From NCBI GenBank assembly GCA_029379385.1, contig CM055617.1:16810679-16874678 (forward strand): DNA of 64,000 bases, written 5' to 3'. The position numbers and the translations under genes were made by a program. The DNA is from Quillaja saponaria. Lineage: Eukaryota > Streptophyta > Magnoliopsida > Fabales > Quillajaceae. Shown piece after piece: positions 33,033 through 45,669 of this stretch. How positions within the stretch are numbered: the stretch's first letter is position 1; each line of letters starts with the position of its first letter. The notes below the pieces were generated by a model, which saw nothing but the letters and a program-made list of their open reading frames with translations, was not told the origin of the DNA and did not search any database.

Positions 33033-33925
33033 TCCCCTATCCTGCTTTTCTTCATTCTTGCTAGAAGTTGCTCCTTTGACAAGATGCTTATTAGGTTTAG
33101 AGGAGTCAATCCCCTGGTTAGAAAAACTTGTTTAAGGACTGTTCTTCATTTGTTGCAGCTCAGTGGTGATAGCAAGTTCTCTAACATCATTAAAAGTCCA
33201 AAATGGTTGTAGTCTAATATCATCCGCAAGCTCCCTTTTCAATCCTCCCAAGAACCGTGCCATGGTCTATTCCTCGGGTTCACTAATGTCACAAAGAAGC
33301 ATTAAGTACTCAAATTCTCTTATATACTCTTTTGTAGCCAAATTGTGTTGCTTAAAAATGATAGAACTTTGTGAATTCTTGTCTATAATTCTAAGAAAGA
33401 AATATCCTTTTTAATTCCCATTTCATCTTCTCCCAAGTTCAAATAGGCCTCCTCCCTTCTCTATTCCTTCCTTGTTCTAGTTTTCCCACCAAAGTGAAGC
33501 ATAACCCTTTAATTTGATAGCTACCATTTTCACCTTTCTTTCCTCTGAATACTCCTTAAAATCAAATATTCTTTACACAGTATATAACCAATCTAAGAAA
33601 ACATCATCTTGCATTTTGCCATTAAATTTTGGAACTTCAATCTTTGTTATCCCAAAGTGTTCGTGGCTGCCTTCTTTGCCTTTGCATATTATGATCTTCA
33701 TCACTTAAATCATCATCATTGCCAAAAGGATTTTAACCTTCTGCCTCCAAATGTACTTCACGTTGGTTTCTTCCATGTTGGGGGTTAATTTGTTCATTGT
33801 TCCAGTTGTCTTTGTAGAATCTCAACTGTCCTTCTTAGTTCCAAAATCTCATTTCACGTTCAGTAGTCATTCATGCCTCAAAAATCTGGAGGAATAGGAA
33901 TTCCTCGCTTTGCCATGATAACTTA
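33033..33925 (-). pseudogene. Gypsy Gag capsid remnant (second element)
   Basis: The minus strand starts 'MAKRGIPIPPDF' near 33919. The capsid core follows with 'KIEVPKFNGKMQDDVFLDWL' (33580-33650) and a 'REKMKWELK'-like block near 33410, i.e. the F-x-G-K-x-x-x-x-x-F-L-D-W-L pattern of Ty3 Gag. The C-terminal part is around 33160-33300. Several stops and frameshifts are present. Confidence 0.75.
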
Positions 33926-33970
33926 AATGCTCAAATATTTTTTGTAACACCAGGATTTCTTCATTTCTAT

Positions 33971-33983
33971 GCTCTTATACCAG
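33971..33983 (-). other. Primer-binding site (initiator tRNA-Met type)
   Basis: Minus strand TGGTATAAGAGC, one base different from TGGTATCAGAGC, just inside the LTR at 33985. Confidence 0.7.
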
Positions 33984-33984
33984 A

Positions 33985-34441
33985 TGATATCGTTTCACAA
34001 AGTAAAAGATTAAGTTAACAAGCTTACCACTTTAAGGATAAGTAAATCACCACCTTAAAGATAAGAACTTAAATTAAGTTCACCAGCAAAGGAATCCACC
34101 TTAGAGATCAGAACTTTGAATAGAAATTCAACCACACAAGTTTTTGATAACTCTCCAAAAATTCCTTTCATTAATATGAAAATGTGAATATATAGCTTGG
34201 AACAACCCTCCAAGTATAGGGAAAGGCTAACACATTACAACTTTCCAAACACACAGGAAAAGACTAACACATTACAACTTCCAAAGAAACACATTAATAA
34301 TCGATAATGACTAGATTAATTATGCTTGACTAATTAATTGGATGGATGAATAATTAAACCAAATTATGGGCTGGTCAAATATGAACTTTTTGGCATTAGT
34401 TACTTCTTGGACCATTAACCCAAATTGGCTTGACGATTTCA
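33985..34441 (-). mobile_element. 5' LTR of the second gypsy element (457 bp)
   Basis: Plus-strand ends TGATATCG (33985) and CGATTTCA (34441) are inverted copies except for one base. Its inner end is next to the primer-binding site and gag. It is much shorter than the 2.3-kb LTR on the other side (29484-31742), showing that the two ends belong to different elements. Confidence 0.7.
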
Positions 34442-34489
34442 CATTGTAATTATTTACATCATTATCAAATAGATAATTCATAAATAATA

Positions 34490-37200
34490 TGCTCAACTCA
34501 ACTAAGCCTTAAATCTTAAATCTTGTTAGGGTCAGCTATATGAATCTTTCTTTGTTATTCACATTGTTACAATGTATCGTTTTTAGTAATGCCTACGTTG
34601 GACAAACCAACGTAAGTGGTTCTCCCAAATTTTCTCTTCAATTGTTTCTATTACAGCCTTCCTACGTGTCTCCCCATAATTTCTTTTTGTATATTTAGTC
34701 ATCTATCTCAACATTTGCATTTCAGCCACTCTCATCTTGTGCTAGTGTTTTTTCTTAACTGCCCAACATTCAAAACCATACTATATAGCTAGTCTTACTA
34801 AAATTTTCTTTCAACCTATTGGGGATTAAGAATAACTTTCGATGCACTTAGCCACTTCATCCATATTGTCTTAATTCTATAGTTCAGATCATGCTCAATT
34901 ACATCATCTTTTTATATAATTGAATCTAAGTACTTAAAGACATTTTTAGTTGCAATTACCTGACCATCCAAAGTATTTCAATCGAGCCTCCTCTACTGTG
35001 ACTAAAATCGCACTCCACTATACTTGGTTTTTGTCTGACTCAACCTAAGACCTTTAGATTCTAATGCGTTCTTCTATAATTCTAGTTTAGAATTTAAACC
35101 CTCTCTAATTTTAGCTTGATGTCATCAAGAAACAACATGCACCACGAAGCTTTATCCTAAATGGTGTAAGTGAGTTCGTCATGACTAAACCAAATAAGTA
35201 GAGGCTTAAGGATGATCCTTGAGTTATACCATCTACGATCTACACTTTAATCATTACTCTCTCATACATATCTTTAATAAATTTTACGTATTTAGTTGGG
35301 ACTTTCTTCTTCTTAAGAACCCACCACAAAAATTGTCTCAGCACCCTATCATACATTTTTTCTAAGTCAATAAAGGCTATATGATGAAATTTTTTCTTTT
35401 TTCTATATTTCTTCATTAATCTCTTAAGTAAAAAATAGTTTCCGTTATAGATCTTCTTGACATAAATCCAAATTGATCCTCATAAACTAAATTCTCATTC
35501 CGACGCCTACTCTCAATCACCATTTCTCAAAAATTCATTGTATGACTAATAAATTTTATTTCACGATAATTTGTACAACTTTGTATATCCACTTATTCTT
35601 ATAAAGAGGAATTAACGTACTCTTCATCCATTAATTGGGTATTTTCTTGGCCACTAAGATCTTGTTAACAAGATTTGTGAGTCAAGTTACTCCAACATCT
35701 CCTAGGCATCTCCAAACTTCTATATGGATATAATCCAATCCCATTACCTTGCCACTTTTCATTTTTTGAGTATCTTCTTTAACCTCCTATGTTCTAATTT
35801 GACAAACAAATCTATGGTTGATACCATTAAAGACATAATCTAGTTATTTGACAATAATATCTGAATCTCCAATAAATAAGGTATCAAAGTAAGTTCTTCA
35901 TCTCTCATTGATCTTATCTTCCTTAACTAAAACCTTTTCCCCCTCATCTTAATGCACTTAGTTATATCCCTAGTTCTTCTTTCTCTTTGTTTGTGTAACC
36001 TATAGATATCATTCTCCCCATCATTTGTCCCCAACTTTTGGTAAAGTCATTCACAAACCTTGCCTCTAGCTTCCCTAACCACTTTCTTAACATATTTCCA
36101 AGCTTGTCTAAAGCAGCTCGTAATTATCATAATTTCTACACTCATGTAATCTTTTATAACACTCTTTTTTTAGTAGTTTTTTGAACTTCTTCATTACATC
36201 ACCACGTCACCTTAGTTGGTGGTTTATGTCCTTTATTTTCTACTAGCAGCATCTCTAGTCATATTCCAAATAAGACTCACCATCTCATCCTAAACCCTAC
36301 TATTCTTGCACTCCACAATCCATTAGTAACCGTGTAACATCTTTTCTTGGAAAAATACAATTTTTTCTCCATTCAAATTCCACCATGTAGTCCTACTACT
36401 CCTATGACACCTATGCTTTTTCCTGCAATGCTTAACACAAACATGTACAACCAAAAGTTTATGTTAAGACACTAAACACTCATCAAGTATAACTTTACAA
36501 TCCTTACATGACACACTATCAACCTTCTCAGTCAGAACAAAATCTCTTTGGCTCTTATTTGATCCATTACTAAAGGTGACTAAGTGCGATTCTCTTTTCT
36601 TAAAGAAAGTGTTGGCTAAAATTAAATCGTATGCAATCGCAAAATCCAAATTAGACTCACCACCCTCATAGGAATCTACATAACCATAACCTGATGTTTT
36701 CCTACATGGCCATTCAAATCTCCTTCAATAAAAATTTTCTATATGGTACTCCTTAAATTATCTAAGTTTTCTCAAAAAACCTTCTTTATAGCTTCTTCTA
36801 GTCCTATTGGCGGGGCCATAGGAACTAATGATATTAAAAGCCTTCTTGCCTTTCATCAATTTCAGTAAAATTTCATTTTGATTTCAATAATCACATACTT
36901 AAAATTTTCATCTATAATAATTGCAACTCCATTCTTATTTCTATTCTTACTCATGTACCAAAAACTTGAATCCCATTCTCTTTAGCATTTACTCCTACCC
37001 ACTTAGTTTCTTGCAAGAAAGTTATTGTGATCATCCTTCTACTTATGGTATGTTCTAACTCTCAATTTACCTGTGAAAGTCCCTATGATCTAAGTAGCTA
37101 TGCGAATCTTCTCTTGGACTAGTTTCTTTATTTGCACCCACCCTCGATGTGAGAACCCTTGCTCATTTTGCACCACACCCAGATGCATTGTGGCACGCCT
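34490..37200 (-). pseudogene. RTE-type LINE, degraded
   Basis: In minus-strand order: the endonuclease N-terminus 'RMITITFLQETKWVGV' (36970-37040) after a leader 'RGWVQIKKLVQEKIRIAT' (37085-37145), and then 'NKNGVAIIIDENF' (about 36910). The RT block 'GSSLSLYLFGLVMT' comes next, with a degraded catalytic box L-D-D where A-D-D is usual (35130-35215). The C-terminal block resembles 'MLYGxECWAVKK' (34740-34800). The 3' end reads 'taaggcttagttgagttgag' (34493-34515), like RTE tails. Stops throughout. It would have copied its own RNA at a nicked target; now dead. Confidence 0.85.
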
Positions 37201-37360
37201 TAAGGATGTGAAGAACCAACCCTTACTTCTTTATCACTACACCCAAGATCCCATAACACGTCACTAAGAAAGTTATGCCCGAATGAATATTCGGTATAAT
37301 TTATCTCATAGGGTTTATTTAGTTTTATATTCATCGTCAAATTATCGCAACCCTTCTCCT
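37201..37360. other. Spacer between RTE LINE and copia
   Basis: No recognised feature; the LINE 5' end and copia 3' end meet here. Confidence 0.4.
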
Positions 37361-38000
37361 TTATCTAGAAAAGTACAATCAACCTTAGAAGCATAGAGTA
37401 GACATATCATATTCTCTTTTGATTTCCTCAAATTCTTCCTCTTTAAAGGTTTAGTGAAGATCAAGTTGAATTTATGTGTTGACAAAAAGTTCAAGGTAAT
37501 ATTCCCTTTTTGAACATGACCCCTCACTTTAATATTCTTAGTTCTTGAGTGTTGAATAAAATTCTTTGTGATATTGATAACACTTTTGTTCTCACATCAG
37601 ATATAAATATGATCAAATTGCATATTGAAATCCATAAATTGTTGTTTCATCCACAATAGTTTACCACAACAACTTCCAGCCATTACATATTATGCTTTAG
37701 CTATGGATAGTACAATTAAGTTTTGCTTCTTACTAAACCAAAATAGAAGTTAATGTACTAAGACTTAACATGTTCTACTCGTATTCTTTCTGTCTAGCTT
37801 ATATCCCGTAAAGCCAGCATCAAAGTATCCAATTAATTCAAAATTGTCACCTTTTGGATATTGCATTCCAAATGATTTTGTCCCAATTACATATGTAAAG
37901 ATTCATTTCACAAAAATAAGTTGTGATTCCTTGGGATATGACTATTATCGTGCACACATTAAATATTATGTTTGGTCTACTGACAGTAAGATAAAGAAGA
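37361..38000 (-). pseudogene. Ty1/copia (SIRE-like) RNase H remnant
   Basis: Minus-strand blocks: 'DNFELIGYFDAGFTGYKLDR' (37805-37865), 'FWFSKKQNLIVLSIAKA' (37695-37745), 'YVMAGSCCGKLLWMKQQFM', 'NKSVINITKNFIQHSRTKNI' and 'VRGHVQKGNITLNFLSTHKF'. These are the RNase H of a plant copia polyprotein. A-G-S-C-C and H-S-R-T-K are landmarks of the SIRE/Maximus side. Stops occur, and the polyprotein end and 3' LTR are not visible. Confidence 0.85.
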
Positions 38001-38520
38001 GACCCAATCATTCAACGATATTTCTTCTCATCTAATGGAGTGCCATATTCATCCTTATCCAACTAAGTTGATGTGCTCATGAGAGTGACAATTGATTTAA
38101 TATTATCCAATTGAAATCACTTGATCATATCCTTAACATATTTAGATTGATTGATGAAGATGACTTCCTTTGATTCATTAACTTAAAGTCCAAGGAAGTA
38201 ATAAGTTCTTCCATCATGCTTATTTCAAACTTACTTTCCATGTACTTAGCAAAATTCTTGATAGTGTTTCATCGGTAGAACTAAAATCAAGTAGAATATC
38301 TTATGAATTACGCTTAATGAATAAGGTGTTATTTATTTTATTTTTCTATTTGAAAATCATTTTAGGCAAGAATTTACTTAGTCTTTCATATCCAGTTCTA
38401 GGATATTGCTTTAAGCCATACAAAACATTCTTTAGTCTGAAAATATGATTAGGTTTATCAAAACTTTCAAAACTAGGAGGTTGTACAATATAAACTTCTT
38501 CATTGTAAAATCATTATTAA
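38001..38520 (-). pseudogene. Copia reverse transcriptase, duplicate A
   Basis: Minus-strand RT fragment with 'PPSFESFDKPNHIFRLKNVL'-like text (38400-38480) and 'YGLKQ.P..GYERLSKF' (about 38380). It is nearly the same as 39040-39363 base for base and is followed upstream (38720-39030) by the pre-RT segment. This makes it one half of a tandem duplication. It is less open than duplicate B. Confidence 0.75.
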
Positions 38521-39027
38521 AAAAAAATTAACATTCATTAATGAGAATTTTAAAACATGCATATGCAAGTAGTAATCTAATTGTTTCTAGTCTAGCAAGT
38601 CTAAGCAGTGGAACAAGCTTACCTTTTATAGAAATGGGAAACGCCTTTTTATTTTATTTTTTATTTTTTTCTTAGAAAGATAGAGAGCAGATTAAGCAGG
38701 TAGCAGCACAAGTTTCATAAAAAATCAATACCTTATTCTTTATAGTACCATTATGCTAAAACTTTCTTATTTTTGAACACAACTCCAGATTCATCCATTT
38801 TGCTTATGTAAACCCATTTTGTTCCAATAACTAGATAATTGTCAGGTCTAGGAACAAGTTTCCACACTTTGTTTCTTTCAAGCTAAACCAGCTCTTACTG
38901 CATTGCTTGAATCCATGATTTATCATTTTCAATGTCTTCAAAGTTTTTTGGTTTCATTTAAGACAAGAAGGATTTGAAAAGAACATAATCATGTAGCTTT
39001 GATCTTGTTCACACTCTTTACGTTCGA
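38521..39027 (-). repeat. Copia pre-RT segment, duplicate A
   Basis: A simple T-rich stretch (38640-38690) is followed by the pre-RT polyprotein segment (38720-39030). That segment matches 40580-40920 closely over 320 bp (blocks 'accattatgct', 'gataattgtcag', 'aattcccacactttgtttctttcaa'). Confidence 0.75.
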
Positions 39028-39432
39028 TCACCAATTAAGTTCTCCCATTATGCTCATTTCAAACTTACTCAGCATACACTTAGCAAATTCTTGACATAGT
39101 GTTTCATCAGTAAACCAAAAATCAAGTAGCATATCATATGAATTATGTTTAATGAACAAGATGGTATCTATTTTTTCTTTGAAAATCATTTTAAGGAAGA
39201 ATTTACTTGGTTTTTCATACCCAGCTTTACGATATTGCTTTAACCCATATAAAACATTTTTCAGTCTGAAAATATAATTAGGTTTATTAAAACTTTTAAA
39301 ACCTCTTGGTTGTACAATATAAACTTCTTCATTAATAAAACTATTCAAAATTTTTTTTAACATTTTGATTTAAAATAAAAATTTTAAAACATGTGTATGC
39401 AAGTAGTAATCTAATTGCTTCTAGTCTACCAA
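39028..39432 (-). pseudogene. Copia reverse transcriptase, duplicate B
   Basis: Minus-strand frame of 111 codons with 'SFINEEVYIVQPRGFKSFNK', 'FRLKNVLYGLKQYRKAGYEK' and 'TILFIKHNSYDMLLDFWF'. It ends in 'CMLSKFEMSIMGELNW' and shows the fingers/palm of copia RT. The catalytic Y-V-D-D segment, which should follow 'LL', is replaced by F-W-F-T-D, so it is deleted or mutated. Tandem partner of 38001-38520. Confidence 0.85.
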
Positions 39433-40525
39433 GATGTTTGGAAGTTCTTCTTTCAATGTTTTGATATGACCTTCGTACTCACTTTAGTGCATGAATTGTT
39501 TAGTTATTGGTGGCAAGATGGCACTAATTCTATTGCAGGATATATAAGATCAATCACTCCTTGTCTAATAATATGGGAGATTTGGAAAGCTCGAAATGCA
39601 AAGGTATTTGATAATATATCAATGAACTTAGTGAGCATCATAAGGCAGGTATTGAGAACCATTGGTCTAATACTTAATGCCTTGAAAGGTAAAGTTAAAC
39701 TCCACTTCAAAGATGCATACCAACTTAGATTCTTGCCATTCCAGTTTCCAAGTCAAATATTTTTAAAGAAGGTTGTTGTTTTACAGGTGGCAGCCTTCCC
39801 CCTTTTCTTTTGTTAAATTGAAATTGTGATGGTTGTTATCAGGGTAATCCTGAGGAGGAGGCAACAAGGGGTATAATTAGATCCTCTTCAGGTGACATGT
39901 TGGCTGCATTTTGTACATATTTGAGGACCCAAACCAATATGGTTACTGAATTTGAAGCTTTGCTTGAAGGAATAAAAAATTGTATTACGAGAGGATTAAT
40001 TAACATCATAGTTAACACTGATTCTTTAGCTCTTGTGCCTTGCATCGATAAGAAAATTAATCCTTTATGGAAACTCCATAGAAAATTTCATGAATTCATG
40101 CAGCTGATTGGTACATACAATACTTTGGTTGTCCATTGCTTTAGAGGAACGAATGCTATTGTAGACAGAATAGCAAATGATGTTTGTCATCGAAAGTCAA
40201 ATCTGAATTTGTCTTCACCTAGTAACTTTTCAACACATCTCCGTGGGCTTCTTTTGGACAAGGATCAGGAACCTTAAATTAGGATTATTACAAAACCTTA
40301 GTCTTAAAATCTTTGTATTGGGATAGTATCTTATATTTATTGTTTTTTTTAAAAGTTGTCTTGCTTTTGTAATGGATAGTATCCCACATTTACTTTTCTA
40401 GAACTCTTGTAATTTATGGCTCAGACTATACTCTGACCTTTGTTTTTTCTCATTATTTAATAAAATCTTAAGGACTGGTCCAGGTTTTAGATAAGTTTGG
40501 CTTTAAAAAAAATTAAATAAAAAGA
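39433..40525 (+). pseudogene. L1-type LINE 3' fragment inserted in copia
   Basis: The plus strand encodes the C-terminal part of a plant L1 ORF2. First comes the zf-RVT region end 'WWQDGTNSIAGYIRS' with 'PCLIIWEIWKARNAKVFDN' (39500-39615). The RNase H-like domain follows, 'TEFEALLEGIKNCITRG', 'VNTDSLALV' and 'HCFRGTNAIVDRIAND' (39945-40190), ending at 40277. The 3'UTR has two 'gggatagtatc' words and runs to an A-rich tail (40506-40525). It splits copia duplicate B. It is related to the LINE at 56070-58194. Confidence 0.8.
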
Positions 40526-41100
40526 AAGGGCTTTTTTAATAGAGAGATAGAGAGGATATTTAGTGGGCAAGCTCAAAAGTTTCATAATAAATCAATACCT
40601 TCTTCTTGATTGTACCATTATGCTGCAAAACTTTCTTTATTTTTGACCTCAACTCTAGACTTATCCATTTTGTTTTTTTTGTAAACCTATTTCATTCAGT
40701 TAACTAGATAATTGTCAGATTTATGAACAAATTCCCACACTTTGTTTCTTTCAAACTGAACCAGCTCTTTTTGCATTGCATGAATCCATGATTCATCATT
40801 TTCAATATCTTTAAATTTTTTTGGTTTAGTTTTAGACAAGAAGGATTTGAAAGCACATAACGGCCTGTAGCTCTAATCTTGTTCACATTGCTTACATTGG
40901 ATAACCAATTACTTGCTCTATTGGATTATTTCTGACATATTTTCTTGCTATTAGAAGACTATCGGTGTCATCTCTTAAATCTATTTAAGCTACACCTTCA
41001 GGTGATTTGCTATCATGTTCAGTTTTTGTTTGTCTAATGTGTTTATCAGTTGATGTTTGTATGATTTTCCTTTTAGCTGAATCTTTTTCAATTGAAATTG
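40526..41100 (-). pseudogene. Copia pre-RT segment, duplicate B
   Basis: Minus-strand continuation of copia upstream of RT; 40580-40920 matches 38720-39030. It includes 'SWFSLKETKCGNLFINLTII'-like sequence, corresponding to the 'W..A...E...F.....W.LV..P' block before copia RT. Confidence 0.7.
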
Positions 41101-41900
41101 GATCAAATTTGCAAAGATTTTTCATTTTTCATATCAGTAAACCTTACAAAATCTTTTATGTGCATCAAAAACAATATCAATAAAAACTTCAATGACTAGT
41201 GTTCTTTTGCATCAAATTTTCTAAGGTTATCTTTATAATTGTTATGAATAAAACATTTACATCCAAATGCATGAAAGTGCCCAATGTTAGCTTTTCAATC
41301 TTTTCACAGCTCATATATATATTTTTTTCCTAACAAAGGTCTTACCAGAGTTCTGTTGCGAATGTAGCAAGCAGTGTTAACAATTTCAGCCAAAAGTAAC
41401 GTGACAATGAAATTTCTCAAAGAATTGTCCTTGCCATTTCCTCCATAGTCCTATTCTTATTTTCCATAAAGCCATTCTTTTGTGGTATTTTAGGAGTTAA
41501 AAATTTATGTTCAATGCCATGCTTAATACATAAATGATCAAACATTGAATTTCAAATTCCTTGATCACTTCGGATTTTGACTGTACAAAGTGATTTTTTG
41601 AAAACATGGAAACTATCATTCTTATGTACAAGAAAGAGCACCCATGTGCATCTGGAGTTATCATTAATGATAACAAAGCAATAGTTACTACCACCATAGC
41701 TGGCTATTTGTTTATGATCAAATAAGTTCATATGTAGTAATTTCAACAACCTTGAATTGAAGCAATGTTTTTACTTGTGAAAGAGGAACTGGTTTGTTTT
41801 CCAAGCTAACATGCATCACATAACTTACCAAAATAAAACTTGATCTCAGGCAATCTTAGGCAGACCAACCACAAGGCCTTTTCTGGATAGCTTGGTTAAA
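41101..41900 (-). pseudogene. Copia integrase remnant
   Basis: On the minus strand, 'LLHMNLFDHKQIASYGGSNY' then 'CFVIINDNSRCTWVLFLVHK' (41625-41745) is the copia integrase core, with the first catalytic D in 'MNLFDH' changed from the usual M-D-L-F-G. 'KIRSDQG' (about 41555) carries the second D. The third region is near 41270-41500. The zinc-binding segment before it is degraded (41820-41950). Confidence 0.8.
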
Positions 41901-42916
41901 GAATGTACACTAGCATGAGTAAGTCTTCTATGTCAGAAATCAGTTGTGTCATGGACAGCAATGTAATAAATATTTTAAAGTTTGTCAAGACTACATAGAT
42001 ATATATATATATTTTCAACAAACTTTAACTTGTTATCAATGACATTCACAACTAGGCAACATGATGATTCAATGTAAATCACATAGTTGATTGACTCTCA
42101 ACAGATTATGTTTGAGACCATATACAAATTAAAAAAGTTCAACAGAGCAATTATCATTACCATTGTTACATAACCCTAGGATTTTTCCTTTGCTGTTAAC
42201 CCCATAGGTAACATAGCCACTATTGTGTACCTCCAAAAAGCTGAACTTATTTTTCTCTCCATTCATGTGCCTTAAACATGTACTTTCTAGCACCCATAAG
42301 GACTGCTTTTTTTTTTTTTTTCTTTTTTTCCCCACCATAAACACACATGCAAGTAGATGGATCAATTTTCTTTTGGTACTCAAATTTTCTTGTGTCCTAC
42401 TGTGTTAGTCAAAAGTGTTAAAGGTGGATTTGAGCTCTTAATAACTCAAATTAGTTTTCTTTTGCCACTTGCAATTTTTCTTTTTCTTTTATAGGAATGA
42501 GTTGTGTGTGATGCTTGGTTGCATTGGTGGGCAAACATGACAGTCTTTACAAAAGGAGTGTTATGTAATTTATGCAGTCTTAAGATGATATCCAATTCTA
42601 GTTTTATCAAATGTATATTTCTAACTTCCAAGTAGCATATCTAAGTTCTTTTTACCATTAACAAATTTTTCAAGGGTGATAGTTAAATCAATAATTTTAG
42701 CCTTTAACTATATATGATTTATGCTTTTCTTTTTTTTAGCTGACAAGTCAAATTTCAGCTTTCCATTATCTTTTGATAATGTAGTAGCCACTTCCTTTTT
42801 ACTTTTTCTTAGTTTACTTATTTTTATAGCATATATTTCATGTAATTCATTGAAAGCATCTTATAATTTTCAAAAGTGTATGAAGAGTTTACCTTAAGAT
42901 AAGCAGCATAATCAAC
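41901..42916 (-). pseudogene. Copia protease/Gag C-terminal part
   Basis: On the minus strand, 'LWVLESTCLRHMNGEKNKFS' then 'FLEVHNSGYVTYGVNSKGKI' (42150-42300) is the copia protease, with D-S-G-C replaced by E-S-T-C. The Gag tail with coiled-coil-like 'SKLRKSKKEVATTLSKDNGK' and 'ITLEKFVNGKKNLDMLLGS' lies at 42640-42850. 'MHVAAYL'-like sequence 'VEPSVDYAAYLK' runs up to the junction at 42916, where the kinase retrocopy begins. Gag resumes at 55654. Confidence 0.75.
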
Positions 42917-42930
42917 TGAAGGTTCAACTA
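42917..42930. repeat. 14-bp target-site duplication, left copy
   Basis: TGAAGGTTCAACTA, matching TGAAGGTTCTACTA at 55640-55653 in 13 of 14 positions. It is followed by a T8 run (42931-42938), which is the A tail of the minus-strand retrocopy. Confidence 0.8.
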
Positions 42931-44344
42931 TTTTTTTTACCATGATTTTTCACATTCCCCCAAATTAAACCAAGCCATTCAAAACCGTAACAATACATGG
43001 TCTGTACGAAGTTATATCCTTGATTATGTTAACTGGAATACAATTGGGCAAGGGGAAGAAAAACAGGTTACCCACAAAACCACACACGTTCCGTTGCATT
43101 GAGTATAAAGTGAAGAGGAGAATCTGTTTGGATTTCACCTTGTAAAAAGAAGTGAGGATTATGTAGGTTGCCTCTTATCTCTCAACAGGAATACCTAAAC
43201 CCAAGCACGAGTGCAAATAAGCATGCATTATCACCAAAGGAATTCCGGATATACTTCAAGATGATGTATTATAGGTTCATAAGGGTATGATAGCCATGGG
43301 TGCTTCAAGGCCTCAAATGCATAAGGCTGCTTCTTCGGGTTAATCTTAAGCAGATGACCAACAAAGTCAATGAAGCCTTGATCCCCTATTGGCAATCTAT
43401 GCGTCAAGGATGTCTTTTTTGGAATCAAGTTTTCTAACATGTTGGTTTCCTGAATCCGTTCGTAGAGCATGTGATTTTGGTAAAATACTTGTATGTATCC
43501 CTTCCTTTTGCAAGCATACTTTGATCAATTGGACTGATAATACCAATCACCCATGCAAAAGCAGGCGATTCGTTTTGGAAGAGAATGTTGCCAGTACAAA
43601 GTTCTGCTAAGATGCATCCAAGTGACCATCTATCAAAGTCCCAATATAACCTTCGGAGCACGATATGACCTGGACTGAACATATGAACACAAATGATTCG
43701 TTTCAAAATGACTACTCTTGAGATCAATGACCTTCACCTCACATCTACTATAACTTTTAACCAATATATTTTATGGCTTCAAGTCATAGTAGTCCAAGGC
43801 TATGCAAAAACTGAAGGGCCTCCAAACACTGAATAGTAATTTACTGCAATCTTGGCACTGTTCAGTACTTCTCCCCCTAATTCTCTATTGAATTTATGAA
43901 ACTCATAAGTTTTCTTTAAGTAGTTCACATACTATTAACAAATGCTCTCGATAATAGAAGTAATCATACAACCAGAGAATGTGGTATTGTCAGCAGGGTC
44001 ATGCTTATTGACATAATTAAGAAGCTTGATCTCATCATGGCTTTGATCAAAGAAGTCCTTGTTGTTCTTTATAATTTTAACACAAACACCCTTGCTTGTA
44101 TGCAGGTCATGAGCTTGTATAGCTTTGTTGAATGTAGCAGAACCAAGATACTTAGTGACGTGATAGCACCCAGCTATTACATAATTCAAAACAACATGGA
44201 AATTCTTGTCCTCCTCAAAACCATTTCTGTTTTCCCTATGCACAATCTTGAGGTTGAAGGTTTCAAATTCCTCCTCCTAGACCTTTATTTGCCTTGCTCT
44301 TGAACAGCTACTGCCTCTTCATCATCCAGTGATGCCACTGCTTC

Positions 44345-44412
44345 TTCTTCCCTTGTAACGCCTGATTTTCATCCTCTTCTAGCTTACGCCTGATTTTTCA
44401 TCCTCTTCTAGC
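44345..44412 (-). repeat. Imperfect 37-bp tandem duplication in kinase pseudogene
   Basis: The words 'cgcctgatttt' and 'catcctcttctagctt' occur twice in a row on the plus strand. This small duplication arose within the pseudogene linker, just upstream of the kinase domain. Confidence 0.8.
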
Positions 44413-45669
44413 TTGGCCTCATCTCTTTCAGCATATCCATAATTCGAGACTATTGACAGTGTGGAGTCTCTGGATCTTACAATGTGTGCATTATTTTCAT
44501 CCATGGAACTTTTAACTGGGTGAAGAGTCAGTGCTCTTTCGCCTCCATGAAGCAAGCATATTATTGGAAACGATCAAAGCATTAAGATAGTCATCAATTT
44601 CGCCACTAATAATAGCACTGCAGTTATTTGACCATTAGGACTTGCTAGAAGCCTGAACCAACTCTCTATCTTTCAGCAGCGGGGGAAATGAAAAGCCCCC
44701 TTATATGTGAGTTTTCAACTGCAATCCTGCACCTTTGTCATTACTAACAACATATTTATTAGACTTATGTTTATTAGCTTTCTTCTTATCTTTTTGTCGT
44801 CTATCAATATATTTCTTGTCCAGATCATTATGAAGGTGTCCGAATCCACCAAGTCTAATATCATGATCACAAAAATATTCCAAATTGCCTTCATTATGGC
44901 CTCCAATTAAATTGTCACGCACTTCATCAAGATGTGTTCTTCCACTATCATTTAGAACTTTCCCATCTAACATGATAAGTTCAATAGTCTGTGTGACAAA
45001 CCCTCGCCAGACAGGTTCTGCACGCATCAGATTCAATTCATCTTCATCCATCATAGTGAGCAAAATCATTCTCATTGGTCCTCCCATACATTTCAATAAC
45101 TATTAGACTTATAAGATTATCTGAAGCTGTAACTGGTTGCACATTCTTCCCTTGAAAGTACTGCTCTTCGGAGAAGTAAGAATCCTCCTCAACAAAAGGT
45201 TGGTCATCATCCTCATCTTTTGATGCACATCTTTCCTACAAATTTAGAACACTTCCATGCCCTGTCCCCTTTTCACTGTCACTTGGATAATCAACTTCAT
45301 GTGCCAAAAACTAGGTCTCATCTTCGATAGGTTGTCTTATGTACCATCATCATTATCATTATATTCATCAGAGTCCCCACAGTAACAAAACTAGAAACCA
45401 TATTAGATGTGTCCTCTGTGATACCCTAACTTATAGATAGCCAACTCCCCCCTGTAACCCATTTTACACCTGTAGAATTAATTTATTGGCCCACAGGTAC
45501 ATCTATAAGTGTCCCTATGGTTGTTATCAGCACATATAAGCTTCAAAGCAGGTTCATCTCACTCAAACTTCTCCTCCCAATTAATAGTTGACTTGTCCTT
45601 CGACTTGATTTTAACAAGAGGTAGCCTAGGAAACTCTTCCTTTTAACTCTCAAGTACAAGAGGAAAAGG

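Noticed and set aside
44001..45106. Plus-strand open frames (100, 67 and 73 codons)
   Set aside because: Antisense to the kinase pseudogene; no independent motif.
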